A DNA stretch of 64,000 bases from SLSG01 sp964477035 (GCA_964477035.1 CAYZCW010000008.1:1-64000); one strand, 5' to 3'; counted from the stretch's first letter, positions 8,936 through 18,426 are shown. Numbers and translations: made by a program. Notes: a model not told the origin generated them from the letters alone.

Positions 8936-10216
8936 TTACTTTTTACCCACCACCAGCTCGATCATGCTGTCCTCGTGCAGGTACTTCTCTGCCAGCTGGG
9001 TGATTTTCTCTGCGGTGATTTGCTGCAGTTCCTTCATAAATCCTTCGTAGTGGGATTGTCCCATGCGGAAGGCCCGCACTTCCTTGAACCGCTCGGCTTG
9101 CGCAAAGGGCCCGTCGAACGACCGCAGGAAGTTCCCGGCCAGGTAACTCTTGAGGGTGCCCAGCTCTTCCCCTGTGGCGGGCCGGGTGCGCAGGTTCCTG
9201 ATCTCTGCATGGATCTGGTCGATCGCTTTCTGGCACACCCCCACCCCCACCTCGGTGGCTATGAAGAAATAGCCGTCGCGAAGCAGGGAGACCAGGCTGG
9301 AGCCGATTCCGTAAGTATACCCCTTGTCCTGGCGGATATTCTGCATCAGCCTGGAGCCAAAAAAACCTCCCAGCAGGGCGTTGGTGATCACCAGCCCGTG
9401 ATGGTCCGGGTGGGCCCGGTTAAAGAGCCTGCGCCCGATGCGCACGGCCGACTGCAAGGCGTCCGGTTTCTCCAGGAGGATTTTCTTTTCGGGAGCCGCG
9501 TGGATGGGATAGTGAGGCGGGGGAGGCACCATGCCGGCGGCCCATTCCTTTTGTCCAAGCGTTTTTTCAAGCAGTTCCGTGATGTTGCCGGGCAGGCGCC
9601 CCGATACGATACAAAAGCCGTTGGCCGGCTGGATGTAGTCCCGGTGAAAGTCCACCAGCCACTGCCTCTCCACCCGGTCAAAGTCCTCCGGACGGACACG
9701 GGACCCGTAAGGATGTTCCGCCCCGTAGAGCAGTTCATTGAAAAAGGTCCGCGCCATGAACTGAACCTTTTGGTTCTCGATCTGGTGGCGCTGCTTCCGG
9801 TTCTTGAGAAAGAGCCGCATCTCGTCCTCCGGGAACACCGGATGCACCACCATTTCCTGCAGCAGCTCCAGCATGGGTTCCAGGTGTTTTTGCAGGACAA
9901 ACACGCCCAGGGATACGAGGTCCTTCTGGGCGTCTTCACGAAAATAGGCCCCGTAAAAGTCCATGGTGCCGCTGATGGCTTCGGCATCCCGCTTCCGGGT
10001 CCCCGCCTTCAGGAGACTGGAGGCAGCGAAACCCACCAGGGGTGCCGGCTGGAAATAACTCCCTGCAAAGAACACCAGTTCCACCTTCACCACATCTTCC
10101 GTCCCGCCCTCCAGCAAATACACGGGAAGGCCGTTCCCGAGCGTGGCTTCCGCCGGGCGGATAAACGGGATGTCTGCGATGACCTGGTTGGCCGGGGGAT
10201 TGTGTCGATCTGCCAT
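8936..10216 (-). CDS. M16 peptidase homologue, non-catalytic subunit
   Basis: A 426-residue M16 (pitrilysin/processing peptidase) fold protein. At the position where the HxxEH zinc motif belongs, near residue 60, it reads QPAPLVGFAASSLLKAGT, with neither the histidine pair nor the glutamate, so it cannot bind catalytic zinc. The C-terminal half keeps the conserved KGYTYGIGSSL segment expected of a substrate-binding subunit. It lies 59 bases downstream of the catalytic M16 gene (10276-11529) in the same direction. Together they probably form the heterodimer known for bacterial M16B enzymes, one half catalytic and one half binding. No signal peptide is seen, so the pair may be cytosolic. Confidence 0.88.
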   Translation of the reverse strand: MADRHNPPANQVIADIPFIRPAEATLGNGLPVYLLEGGTEDVVKVELVFFAGSYFQPAPLVGFAASSLLKAGTRKRDAEAISGTMDFYGAYFREDAQKDLVSLGVFVLQKHLEPMLELLQEMVVHPVFPEDEMRLFLKNRKQRHQIENQKVQFMARTFFNELLYGAEHPYGSRVRPEDFDRVERQWLVDFHRDYIQPANGFCIVSGRLPGNITELLEKTLGQKEWAAGMVPPPPHYPIHAAPEKKILLEKPDALQSAVRIGRRLFNRAHPDHHGLVITNALLGGFFGSRLMQNIRQDKGYTYGIGSSLVSLLRDGYFFIATEVGVGVCQKAIDQIHAEIRNLRTRPATGEELGTLKSYLAGNFLRSFDGPFAQAERFKEVRAFRMGQSHYEGFMKELQQITAEKITQLAEKYLHEDSMIELVVGKK

Positions 10217-10275
10217 GCTTGCACGATTGTGACCGGGCCCCGCCTATTTGCGGAAGCCCTCTAAATTACGATTTT

Positions 10276-11529
10276 TTATCCATTTACCGTTTCACGGGCC
10301 GCATAATGCAGAATGGCCGCCCCTTCGCGGCGGAACAGGCTTTTTGCCTGCTGTTGAATATCCTCCGGGCGCACCCTGGCATAGGCCTCCATCTGCCTGT
10401 TCAGCAGCCCGGCATCTCCCATCAGCTCGTAATAGGCCAGGTTGATGGCCTTGGCCAGCACGTGGCTTTCGGCAAAGGTATGGGCGGCCTCCACCTTGTT
10501 CTTTACTTTTTGCAGTTCCTGCCCGCCGACCGGCTCTTCCGACAGGGCCTGCAGTTCCTCCCAGATGGCCTCTTCAACAGCCCCGAAGGCGGCCTCACGG
10601 TGCAGGGTGGCCTGGACCAGGAACAAGCCGGGATCCAGGCTGCCGGTCAGATAGGCATGGGCCTCCCCCACCAGTTTTCTTCCCCGGACAAGCCGGCGGG
10701 CAAAGCGGGCGGATTCCCCGCTGGCCAGGATGTCGCTCAGCAGGTCGGCCGGGAAAAAGTCCTTGTCGCCCCTGCCGCAGGTGTGGAAAGCCAGGTAAAG
10801 CTGGGTGGAGGGCACGTCCCGTTCCACCCGGAGCCTGCGCTGCCTGATCACCGGGGCCTCTGCAGGAAGCACCCTCCCGGGGCGTTTGCCCGGGGGGATG
10901 TCCCCGAACCAGGTCTCGGCCAGGCGAAAAACATGCTGGGGATCCACCTGGCCGGCAACGGCCAGGATGGCATTCCCGGGATGGTAATAATCCCGGAAAA
11001 AATCCCGGACCTGCTCCAGGCGGGCCTGCCGGATGTGATCGATGCTTTTGCCGATGGTGGCCCAGCGGTAGGGATGCCGCTGCCAGGCAAGGGGCCGGAG
11101 CAGCAGCCACGCATCCCCGTAAGGCTGGTTCAGGTAGGACTGCCTGTATTCCTCCACCACCACGTTTTTCTGGGTTTCCAGTTTCTCTTCCGACAGGGCC
11201 AGTCCCAGCATCCTGTCCGACTCCAGCCAGAAGGCGGTTTCCAGGTTGACCGCCGGCAGGGTCAGATAGTAATTGGTGATGTCGTTGGTGGTGAAGGCGT
11301 TATTCTCCCCCCCGGCCCTCTGCAGGCGGACATCGTAATCGGGGATGTGGACCGACCCCTCGAACATCAGGTGCTCGAACAGGTGCGCAAACCCCGTACG
11401 GTCGGGATGCTCATCCCTGGCTCCCACATCGTACAGGAGGTTGAAGGCAGCCATCGGGGTGGTGGGATCACGATGGGCCAGCACCCGCAGCCCGTTGGAA
11501 AGGGTATGTCTTTCAAAATTTACCGCCAT
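10276..11529 (-). CDS. M16 family zinc peptidase, catalytic subunit
   Basis: A 417-residue M16B metallopeptidase. The inverted zinc motif HLFEH occupies residues 49-53 (His49, Glu52, His53), with the downstream acidic zinc ligand in the segment around KNVVVEEYRQ. Such enzymes degrade peptides inside a closed two-subunit chamber. The gene starts inside the 3' end of the OstA-like gene (10-base overlap at 11520-11529), which points to translational coupling. The inactive partner follows directly. There is no obvious signal peptide. Function beyond peptide degradation, such as processing of envelope proteins, is unknown. Confidence 0.92.
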   Translation of the reverse strand: MAVNFERHTLSNGLRVLAHRDPTTPMAAFNLLYDVGARDEHPDRTGFAHLFEHLMFEGSVHIPDYDVRLQRAGGENNAFTTNDITNYYLTLPAVNLETAFWLESDRMLGLALSEEKLETQKNVVVEEYRQSYLNQPYGDAWLLLRPLAWQRHPYRWATIGKSIDHIRQARLEQVRDFFRDYYHPGNAILAVAGQVDPQHVFRLAETWFGDIPPGKRPGRVLPAEAPVIRQRRLRVERDVPSTQLYLAFHTCGRGDKDFFPADLLSDILASGESARFARRLVRGRKLVGEAHAYLTGSLDPGLFLVQATLHREAAFGAVEEAIWEELQALSEEPVGGQELQKVKNKVEAAHTFAESHVLAKAINLAYYELMGDAGLLNRQMEAYARVRPEDIQQQAKSLFRREGAAILHYAARETVNG

Positions 11530-13076
11530 ACGAATATGTCCTCTTTGGATTGTGGGCGCCGGTCCTCCAGCCAGCGGAAATCCCGCAACAGCCGGTCGTC
11601 CGGCGGCAGCTCCTCCGGGGGAAACAACTGGGCCTCGGGCTGCGCAAGGAAACGGATGCCCGACACTTTATTGTCCTCCACAAAGATGATGATCTCCGAG
11701 GCCAGGGCTTTGTTGATGCCGATATAGTCTCCGGCCTCCTCCAGGATATGGTAGAGGGATTCCCCGTTCCCGGAAACGTCGATGCGCCAAAGCTCGTTCT
11801 CCCTGAAGTGGCCTGTCAGGTTGCGGCCCTTCACCTGGTTGAACCCCAGATCCGCCTCCTCCGAGGCGATGAAGGCGGCATCGTAGAGGTGGATGGAGCG
11901 CACCTCCTCCTCGCTGGTCACGACCTCGATCCTCCGGGCGGTCAGCTGGTGGACATCGGCCCACAGCACCGGATCATGGAACAGGTAGATGGTGGAGTCC
12001 GCAAAGCTGTATACGATGGAGTCACTCAGGCCCTGCAGGTCGCTGCGGTAGAACCGGGCCCTGTGGTAAGCATACACCCAGCGCTGGTCGAGGGTGTCAT
12101 TGTAGAAGGAGCGCAGGGTATCGGCATGCAGGAAGAGGGAATCGTTCTCCGCCACCACGATCAGCATGGCGTCCCCTGTGACCGTCGAGGTCCCGGTCCG
12201 TTCAAAATGCTCGGCCAGGTGGCCTTTGATGAGGGTGTTCTCCACGCTGTCGCGCATGACCACGTTGCGGTCCGCACGGCCGTAACCCCGTGTCCTGTCG
12301 TAGAACAGGGTGTCCCCGGTCAGCGACTGCTCATGGTTGGTAAACCAGGCATCCCTGCTGAAACGGGCCACATCGTTGGCCGTGTCGTACCAGCCATTGC
12401 GGCAATAGATGGTATTTTCCTCACTCACGATGGTGGTGGGACCGAAGAAAAAGGCCACCTCCGTCAGGGTGTTGTACCGGAGGGTGTCTGAGTGCATGGT
12501 GTAGTCCGGGTTCAGCAGGACCACCTGGTCGCGGAAGAAAAAATCCTTGGAATCGGCATAGTAAAACCCCTCCTGGCTCGTCAGTTCATTTTCCGCATCC
12601 ACGATGCGCCCCCCGGAGGCGTATCGTGCCGTGTTGGCATCGAGGTCGTAATACAGCACGGGAGCCGTCAGGGTCATCTGGGGATCCACCATCCGGACAT
12701 TTCCCCTCAGTTCGGCCTGCCTGCTGTTGCCGTTGTAGTGCAGCACATCCCCGTAGATGCTGACCGTATCGCTGACCTGGATGAAGATATTGCCGTAGGC
12801 CCGGAGGCTGTTCGTGACGGCGTACAGGTAGGCACTGTCACAATACATCTGGGCCTCCTCATGCCGGAAATGGACGTTGTCGATCAGCCGCCGCACATCG
12901 TCTCCCAGGGCACGGTCGAACTGCATGCGGTCTGCATGCACCAGTTCAATGCGCGTGGGTTCCCCGCCGGCCGGCCCGGTCAATCCGGCGACCACAAACA
13001 ACGCGGCCACGGCCCCCAGGACCCGGAGGGTCTTGCGGACAATCATCAGGCATTCGCACGGCAGCCGGTCCTTCAT
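11520..13076 (-). CDS. OstA/LptA-like periplasmic protein
   Basis: A roughly 518-residue exported protein of the OstA-like family (LptA/LptD N-terminal fold). A signal peptide centred on VRKTLRVLGAVAALFVVAGL precedes repeated short beta-strands of the type YADSKDFFFRDQVVLLNPDY, typical of the beta-jellyroll used in lipopolysaccharide transport. Its likely role is bridging LPS from the inner to the outer membrane. The start is taken at ATG 13076; ATG 13046 also gives a good signal peptide. The gene overlaps the start of the M16 peptidase gene by 10 bases. It is much longer than E. coli LptA, as is common in Bacteroidota. Confidence 0.82.
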   Translation of the reverse strand: MKDRLPCECLMIVRKTLRVLGAVAALFVVAGLTGPAGGEPTRIELVHADRMQFDRALGDDVRRLIDNVHFRHEEAQMYCDSAYLYAVTNSLRAYGNIFIQVSDTVSIYGDVLHYNGNSRQAELRGNVRMVDPQMTLTAPVLYYDLDANTARYASGGRIVDAENELTSQEGFYYADSKDFFFRDQVVLLNPDYTMHSDTLRYNTLTEVAFFFGPTTIVSEENTIYCRNGWYDTANDVARFSRDAWFTNHEQSLTGDTLFYDRTRGYGRADRNVVMRDSVENTLIKGHLAEHFERTGTSTVTGDAMLIVVAENDSLFLHADTLRSFYNDTLDQRWVYAYHRARFYRSDLQGLSDSIVYSFADSTIYLFHDPVLWADVHQLTARRIEVVTSEEEVRSIHLYDAAFIASEEADLGFNQVKGRNLTGHFRENELWRIDVSGNGESLYHILEEAGDYIGINKALASEIIIFVEDNKVSGIRFLAQPEAQLFPPEELPPDDRLLRDFRWLEDRRPQSKEDIFVWR

Positions 13077-13159
13077 GTTATGAAACAATAACTCAAAAAA
13101 ACCCGAATTCTTGTTCACGCCCGGAACAAACGCATGCCATGACACGGAGCACTGCCCGC

Positions 13160-14551
13160 TTACCTGGCCTTGTAGTCCATGCTGAAGTAATCCTGCACCT
13201 CCTTCTTCACCACGGGGGCAAGCAGCAGGATGGCAATCAGGTTGGGGATGGTCATGAAGGTGATGACCATGTCCACGAAACTCCAGACCAGGTCAATTCC
13301 CCAGATGGCGCCCAAAAATACAAACACGGCGTAGACATAGTAATAAGGGGTGATGGCCTTGTCCCCGAACAGGTATTGCGCCGCCCGGGTTCCGTAGTAG
13401 GACCAGGAAATGATCGTGGAAAACGCGAACAGCAGCAGGCCCAGGGCGATGATGTGGGGGGCGATGTACCCCAGGTTGATCTCCGCCAGCCCGGTCTCAA
13501 AGGCCAGCACCGTCATGCCCACGCCCTGTATGCCCGATTCCCAGGCACCGGTCATGATGATGACCAGGGCGGTCAGGGTGCAGATAAACAGGGTGTCGAT
13601 GAAGGGCTCCAGGCTTGCCACCAATCCTTCCCTCAATGGATAGGGGGTCTTGGCGGCAGAGTGTGCCATGGCGGCGGATCCCTGTCCTGCCTCATTGGAG
13701 AACAGCCCGCGCCGAATCCCCATGGTAAGGGTCAGGATAAAGGCCGAGCCAACAAACCCGCCTGCGGCGGCCGTGCCGGTAAAGGCATCCGTGAAGATCA
13801 GCCGGAAGGCCGGTCCGAGCCACTCCAGGTGCAGCACAAAGATGGTCATCGCGGCCAGGAAATAGAAGGCCGCCATGAAGGGCACCAGGCGGGAAGTCAC
13901 CTCGGCAATCCGCTTGAGTCCGCCGACGACGATCAGCAGCACCAGTCCCGCAATGACCAGCCCGCTGATCCAGGTCGGGATGTTATAACTGGTGTTGAGC
14001 ACATCGGTCATGGAGTTGCTCTGCGCCATGTTGCCGGTTCCCATGGAACACAGCACGGCCGCCGAGGCAAAGATGATGGCCAGGGTCTTGGCGTGCCTGC
14101 CCAGCTTGTCCTTCAACCCATACTCCATATAATACATGGGGCCACCGGACACGGTGCCGTCCGCGTTAAACTTCCGGTACTTCAATCCCAGGGTGCATTC
14201 CACCAGCTTCAGCATCATGCCGAAAAAGCCCGTGACCCACATCCAGAAAATGGCCCCCGGGCCGCCCAGGTAAATGGCCAGGGCCACCCCCACGATGTTC
14301 CCGGTGCCTACCGTGGCAGAAAGTGCCGTGGTCAGCGCCTTGAAATGGTTCACGTCCCCATGGTCGTCCTTTTTGGAGAACCTCCCCGCCAGGATGGCGA
14401 AAGAGTGTCCGAACATGCGCACGTGCAGGAAACGGAACTTAAAGGCGAAATAGATCCCGGTGGGCAGCAAGAGGGCCAGGAGCAGGTAGCCCCCGACAAA
14501 ATCGTTGTACCAGGTAATCACGGTGTTCATTCCTTCCAGGAAACCAGACAT
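13160..14551 (-). CDS. Sodium:alanine/glycine symporter, AGCS family
   Basis: A 463-residue inner-membrane protein with about ten to eleven hydrophobic segments. AGCS family signatures are visible: LSATVGTGNIVGVALAIYLGGPGA near residues 71-94 and SNEAGQGSAAMAHSAAKT in the middle. These carriers take up alanine or glycine with Na+. The gene follows the NSS symporter gene with 21 bases between them, suggesting a two-gene sodium-coupled amino-acid uptake unit. Substrate choice between alanine, glycine and others cannot be decided from sequence. Confidence 0.93.
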   Translation of the reverse strand: MSGFLEGMNTVITWYNDFVGGYLLLALLLPTGIYFAFKFRFLHVRMFGHSFAILAGRFSKKDDHGDVNHFKALTTALSATVGTGNIVGVALAIYLGGPGAIFWMWVTGFFGMMLKLVECTLGLKYRKFNADGTVSGGPMYYMEYGLKDKLGRHAKTLAIIFASAAVLCSMGTGNMAQSNSMTDVLNTSYNIPTWISGLVIAGLVLLIVVGGLKRIAEVTSRLVPFMAAFYFLAAMTIFVLHLEWLGPAFRLIFTDAFTGTAAAGGFVGSAFILTLTMGIRRGLFSNEAGQGSAAMAHSAAKTPYPLREGLVASLEPFIDTLFICTLTALVIIMTGAWESGIQGVGMTVLAFETGLAEINLGYIAPHIIALGLLLFAFSTIISWSYYGTRAAQYLFGDKAITPYYYVYAVFVFLGAIWGIDLVWSFVDMVITFMTIPNLIAILLLAPVVKKEVQDYFSMDYKAR

Positions 14552-14572
14552 GAGGCAACAGGGTTTTTAGGT

Positions 14573-15931
14573 TTAAATCAATCCGATGCTATGCAAAAAC
14601 ACGATGGCAATGGCCACCGGCGCAATGAATTTGAGCAGGAACATGAACACCCGGAAAAAAGAGACCCTCAGGGTCCCCCCGTTGGACAGCTCGTCCCGGA
14701 CATGGGCCGAGCCCATGAACCATCCGACGAAAAGCACAATGAGGAGGCCCCCAAGGGGCAGCAGGATGTTGGAGGAGGAAAAGTCCATCAGGTCAAACAC
14801 GGTCTTTCCGAACACCAGGGTCTCTTTCATCTCCCCGAACGACAAGGTGCACAACACCCCCACCAGGGTGGCCGCCGCGGCGGCCATGATCGTGGCATTC
14901 CTCCTGCGGATGTTCAGCTCTTCCACCATGAACGCCACCACCACCTCCAGGATCGAAATGGAGGACGTGAGTGCGGCAATGGCCAGCAGCACGAAGAAGA
15001 TCACGGAGAAGAAGTAACCCCCGGGTATCTGCTGGAAAATATTGGGCAGCACGTGAAAGATCAGCCCGGGCCCCTCATCCGGTGCCAGGCCGAAGGCGAA
15101 TACCGCGGGGAATATGGCCACACCGGCCAGGACGGCAATCAGGGTGTCGGCAAGGGAGACCTCCACCGAGATCCGGCTCAGGTTGTTCTCCTTGCCGATG
15201 TAGGAACCGTACGTGATCAGTGCGCCCATGCCGATGCTGAGGGAGAAAAAGGCCTGTCCCAGGGCCGAGAGGAACACCTGGGGGCTCAGTTCCGAAAAGT
15301 CGGGCCGGAATAAAAAGCGCAGCCCTCCCATGGCCCCCGGGAGGGTCAGGGAGCGTACCGCCATGATGAGCAACAGAAGGACCAGAAAGGGCATCAGGAT
15401 CTTGGCGTACTTCTCGATGCCTTTTTTGACCCCGGCAATGATGATGCCGGCGGTCATCACCATGAACACCAGCTGCCACAAAAGGGGCCTGGCCGCCTGG
15501 GTGTGAAAAGACTGGAACATCTCCCCCAGTTCGGCGGAGCTTTTCCCCTGAAAGGCATTGGTCAGGGCCTTGTAGACGTATTCGAGGGTCCAGCCGGCGA
15601 TGGTGCTGTAAAAGGCCAGGATCATGAATGCCGCGGCAATGCCCATCACCCCGACGATCCACCAGGGCCTGCCGGGGGCCAGGCGCCGGAATGCCCCGAA
15701 GGTGTTTCGCTGTCCCCGCCGCCCGATCACAAACTCGGACAGCATGACCGGGATGCCCAGCAGCAGGATGAATCCCAGGTATACCAGGAGAAAGGCCCCG
15801 CCCCCGTTATCCCCCACCACATAGGGAAAACGCCAGATATTTCCCAGGCCAATGGCCGAACCGGCCGCGGCACAGAGAATTCCGAACTTGCTCGAAAACC
15901 CCTCACGCAGCCCACTATCCTTGTCAGACAT
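14573..15931 (-). CDS. Neurotransmitter:sodium symporter (NSS/SNF family) transporter
   Basis: A 452-residue inner-membrane carrier of the LeuT/NSS family. The N-terminal hallmark GSAIGLGNIWRFPYVVGDNGGGAF appears at about residues 20-43 (TM1 and its unwound substrate site). Eleven hydrophobic segments can be counted. Bacterial members move amino acids such as leucine, tryptophan or tyrosine with Na+. A -7 promoter box lies 54 bases upstream (15985-15992), and the AGCS gene follows, so the pair is probably one transcript. Confidence 0.94.
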   Translation of the reverse strand: MSDKDSGLREGFSSKFGILCAAAGSAIGLGNIWRFPYVVGDNGGGAFLLVYLGFILLLGIPVMLSEFVIGRRGQRNTFGAFRRLAPGRPWWIVGVMGIAAAFMILAFYSTIAGWTLEYVYKALTNAFQGKSSAELGEMFQSFHTQAARPLLWQLVFMVMTAGIIIAGVKKGIEKYAKILMPFLVLLLLIMAVRSLTLPGAMGGLRFLFRPDFSELSPQVFLSALGQAFFSLSIGMGALITYGSYIGKENNLSRISVEVSLADTLIAVLAGVAIFPAVFAFGLAPDEGPGLIFHVLPNIFQQIPGGYFFSVIFFVLLAIAALTSSISILEVVVAFMVEELNIRRRNATIMAAAAATLVGVLCTLSFGEMKETLVFGKTVFDLMDFSSSNILLPLGGLLIVLFVGWFMGSAHVRDELSNGGTLRVSFFRVFMFLLKFIAPVAIAIVFLHSIGLI

Positions 15932-15984
15932 GTGTCGTTGGTTTGTTGGTTGATTGGTATTCCCGCAGCAGCCCGGGAAGAGGC

Positions 15985-15992
15985 CAAAAATA
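15985..15992 (-). promoter_or_regulatory. Candidate -7 box for the symporter pair
   Basis: The complement of CAAAAATA reads TATTTTTG (TAnnTTTG) 54 bases upstream of the NSS gene. No TTG is seen at the right distance upstream. Confidence 0.4.
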
Positions 15993-16033
15993 GTAAAGTT
16001 TGGACAAAATCCACGGCCGCGGCAAAAAAAACC

Positions 16034-17236
16034 TTAGTCCCCCCGCACCATGGCCTCAAAGGAGCGGTAAAGCTCCAGGGCCCGGGCATCCCCGAAGGGC
16101 ATCACATTGGTCATCACCACCACGGCGATGCCCGAATGGATATCGACCGAGAAAAAGGTGTTGAAATAGCCGCTCCAGTATGCCGATCCTTCCCGGCGGC
16201 CATAAGTGTTTCCGGATCCCTCCAGGGCCCAGGCCAGGCCATGCCGGAAGTCCTGCCCCTCCGTTTCCTGTCCGCCGGCCACCTGATCCTGCGAACCATC
16301 TCCCGGAACAATCACCCGCCCCAGCTGGTCTTCGAACAGGCTTTGCACGGTTTCCGGCCGGAGGATACTCACCCCGTCCAGCGTCCCTCCCTGCAGGATG
16401 CATTGCAGAAAGCGCAGGTAGTCCCCCAGGCTGGAATGCAGGCCCGCGCCTCCGCTGTGGGACCTGCCGGACCCGCCCGGGGGGGGCATGGGTGCGGGAA
16501 CCAGGGCCCCGTCCTTTGCCGGATCACGCACTCCCAGGGTCACGACCAGACCGGCCAGGGAGTCGGGCACCTCAAACCAGGTATGGTCCATCCCCAGGGG
16601 GCCGGTGATGTGGGTACGGAAATAGGTCTCCAGGTCCATGCCCGAAAGGGCCTCCACCAGGTATCCGGCCCAGTCGGTGCTGGTTCCGTAATGCCAGGAG
16701 ATCCCGGCATCCTGCAGGCGGGGATGGTCCCGGTGGGGCCAGTCGTCCGGCAGCCGGAAATCGCTCAGCCGGCGGTCGAACAAGGCATAGCCGAATCCCG
16801 AAGTATGGGTCAGCAGGTGGCGGAGGGTGATGGGCTGCTCCCCGGGGAGCAGCTGTCCGTCCGGCATAAGAACCGGCACCTCCTGAATGGCCGGCAGGTA
16901 GGTATCCAGTGGCTCATCCAGGGTCACCAACCCCCTTTCCACCAGCTGCATGGCCGCCACACTCGTGACCGCCTTGGTCATGGAGGCGATCCGGAAGATG
17001 TGGTTCTGGTGCAGCGGGTCTTCGCGGTCCCATCGTCCCTCTCCCAGACACCGGGTGTATGTATCCCCATCGGCCGTGACCGCTCCGAAGGCGGCGGCCC
17101 TCAGGTCGGTCCGGGTGAACAGGGAATCCAGCTGCCGGTCCAGGGCAGCGTGGTCCCAGGCGGTGTTTTCGCCGGTCTGGCAGGCGGCGGCCAGAAGGCA
17201 GGCCGCTGACAGGATAAAAAGTCTTCTGATCATCAT
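16034..17236 (-). CDS. Serine beta-lactamase-fold lipoprotein (class C/EstB-like)
   Basis: A 400-residue serine hydrolase of the beta-lactamase/penicillin-binding-protein fold. A lipoprotein signal peptide ends in LLAAAC at about residues 17-22. The catalytic SxxK motif is SMTK within FRIASMTKAVTSVAAM, and the second motif is a YGT variant within SWHYGTSTDWAG. Such proteins act as esterases, D-peptidases or, rarely, beta-lactamases at the cell envelope. The start at 17236 (or the adjacent ATG at 17233) is supported by the signal peptide and by a -7 box at 17253-17260; the upstream extension to 17371 would read through that promoter. True antibiotic hydrolysis is not implied. Confidence 0.88.
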   Translation of the reverse strand: MMIRRLFILSAACLLAAACQTGENTAWDHAALDRQLDSLFTRTDLRAAAFGAVTADGDTYTRCLGEGRWDREDPLHQNHIFRIASMTKAVTSVAAMQLVERGLVTLDEPLDTYLPAIQEVPVLMPDGQLLPGEQPITLRHLLTHTSGFGYALFDRRLSDFRLPDDWPHRDHPRLQDAGISWHYGTSTDWAGYLVEALSGMDLETYFRTHITGPLGMDHTWFEVPDSLAGLVVTLGVRDPAKDGALVPAPMPPPGGSGRSHSGGAGLHSSLGDYLRFLQCILQGGTLDGVSILRPETVQSLFEDQLGRVIVPGDGSQDQVAGGQETEGQDFRHGLAWALEGSGNTYGRREGSAYWSGYFNTFFSVDIHSGIAVVVMTNVMPFGDARALELYRSFEAMVRGD

Positions 17237-17252
17237 GGGAAATGGATTTCCC

Positions 17253-17260
17253 CAAAAGTA
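17253..17260 (-). promoter_or_regulatory. Promoter -7 box of the beta-lactamase-like gene
   Basis: The complement of CAAAAGTA reads TACTTTTG, 17 bases before the chosen ATG. It is half of a divergent promoter pair with 17321-17328. Confidence 0.45.
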
Positions 17261-17320
17261 CAAAAAGCACCAAGGGGACCGCTGACCCGCCGGACAAAAA
17301 AAATCCGCGGCCGGGCCGGC

Positions 17321-17328
17321 TATCTTTG
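17321..17328 (+). promoter_or_regulatory. Promoter -7 box of the helix-hairpin-helix gene
   Basis: TATCTTTG, an exact TAnnTTTG match, sits 49 bases upstream of the ATG at 17377. No -33 TTG is evident. Confidence 0.5.
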
Positions 17329-17376
17329 CAAAAAGGGCGCGGCCCCGCGGGCTGCCTCCCGGGATGATCATGCCCT

Positions 17377-18426
17377 ATGTTCTGGAAGGATTTCCTGTAC
17401 TTTACGAGCGCGCAGCGAAACGGCATCCGGGTGCTGCTGGTCCTGATCCTGCTGGTGGTCTCCATGCCTCCGCTGTATCGTCGGATGCGTCCGCTGCCAC
17501 CGGCCGACTTCTCCCCCTACATGCCCCTGGTCGAGGCCCTGAAGGAGCAACAAAGGGGGGACGCCGGGAGGGAAAGCGGGACCGCCCTGCCCGCTTCCGG
17601 GGAAGCCCGCACGGGAACAGGGGCTTCGGCCGGATCCCGCGGGGAGCCTGTTCTCACCCCTTCCCCCTTTGATCCGAACGAGCTGTCGGCCGAAGAATGG
17701 GAAGGAATGGGCCTGCCGGGATATGTGGGCAGGAGCATCCGCAACTACCTTTCCGCCGGAGGCCGTTTCCGCTACCGGGAGGACCTGAAGCGCATCTACC
17801 TGATGGAGGAAGACTGGTACCATCAGCTGGAACCTTTTATCAGCCTGCCGCGAAGGCCGGGGTCCGGCAAGCCAGGCAGGGCGGGGGACGGGACAGCGGA
17901 TGGGATGGCCCGGGATGCAGGGGCCCGTGAAGGCGTCACCCCGGACAGGGAGGACGGGGCAGGCCCGGAGGGGAAGCCAAAGGCCGCTGAACGGGAAACC
18001 CGCAGGAGCCCGGCGCCGGAAAAACAGCTGCAGATCGACATCAACCGGGCGGATACCGCCCTGCTTCAAACCATCCGGGGAATCGGCCCAACCTTCAGCA
18101 GGCGCATCACGGCCTACCGGGACCTGCTGGGCGGGTACCTGGGTCTTGACCAGCTCCTGGAGGTTTACGGGCTGGACTCCGCCCGCTGGGAGCAGGTCCG
18201 CGACCACATTCTGATCGACACCACCGCCATCCGGCGGATCAACCTCAATGAATGCAGCTTTGCCGAACTGCTCCGGCATCCCTACATCGACCGCAACCTG
18301 GCCGGGGCCCTCACCGCCCTGGTCCGGCAACACGGCCCCCTCTCCGGGGTATCCGAGATCCGGCGATCCCACCTGGTGGACGAAACGACCTACCGGCGCA
18401 TTGCGCCCTATCTTTCTGTTTACTAG
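17377..18426 (+). CDS. Membrane-anchored helix-hairpin-helix (ComEA-like) protein
   Basis: A 349-residue protein with one N-terminal membrane segment (about residues 16-33) and a probable extracytoplasmic body. Helix-hairpin-helix units occur at about 110-155 and, after a low-complexity Gly/Arg/Glu linker (about 160-215), at 219-349. The clearest is DINRADTALLQTIRGIG, the ComEA-type DNA-binding hairpin. ComEA proteins bind incoming DNA during natural transformation, but Bacteroidota carry several anchored HhH proteins whose role is unproved. The gene has its own promoter and stands alone. DNA binding is an inference from the fold. Confidence 0.85.
   Translation: MFWKDFLYFTSAQRNGIRVLLVLILLVVSMPPLYRRMRPLPPADFSPYMPLVEALKEQQRGDAGRESGTALPASGEARTGTGASAGSRGEPVLTPSPFDPNELSAEEWEGMGLPGYVGRSIRNYLSAGGRFRYREDLKRIYLMEEDWYHQLEPFISLPRRPGSGKPGRAGDGTADGMARDAGAREGVTPDREDGAGPEGKPKAAERETRRSPAPEKQLQIDINRADTALLQTIRGIGPTFSRRITAYRDLLGGYLGLDQLLEVYGLDSARWEQVRDHILIDTTAIRRINLNECSFAELLRHPYIDRNLAGALTALVRQHGPLSGVSEIRRSHLVDETTYRRIAPYLSVY

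Noticed and set aside
13139..15313. A 724-codon plus-strand ORF opposite the two symporter genes
   Set aside because: It is antisense to two clear transporter genes and full of Gly/His/Gln with no domain; a GC-codon artefact. The same applies to plus-strand ORFs at 1203-2564 and 5614-7179.
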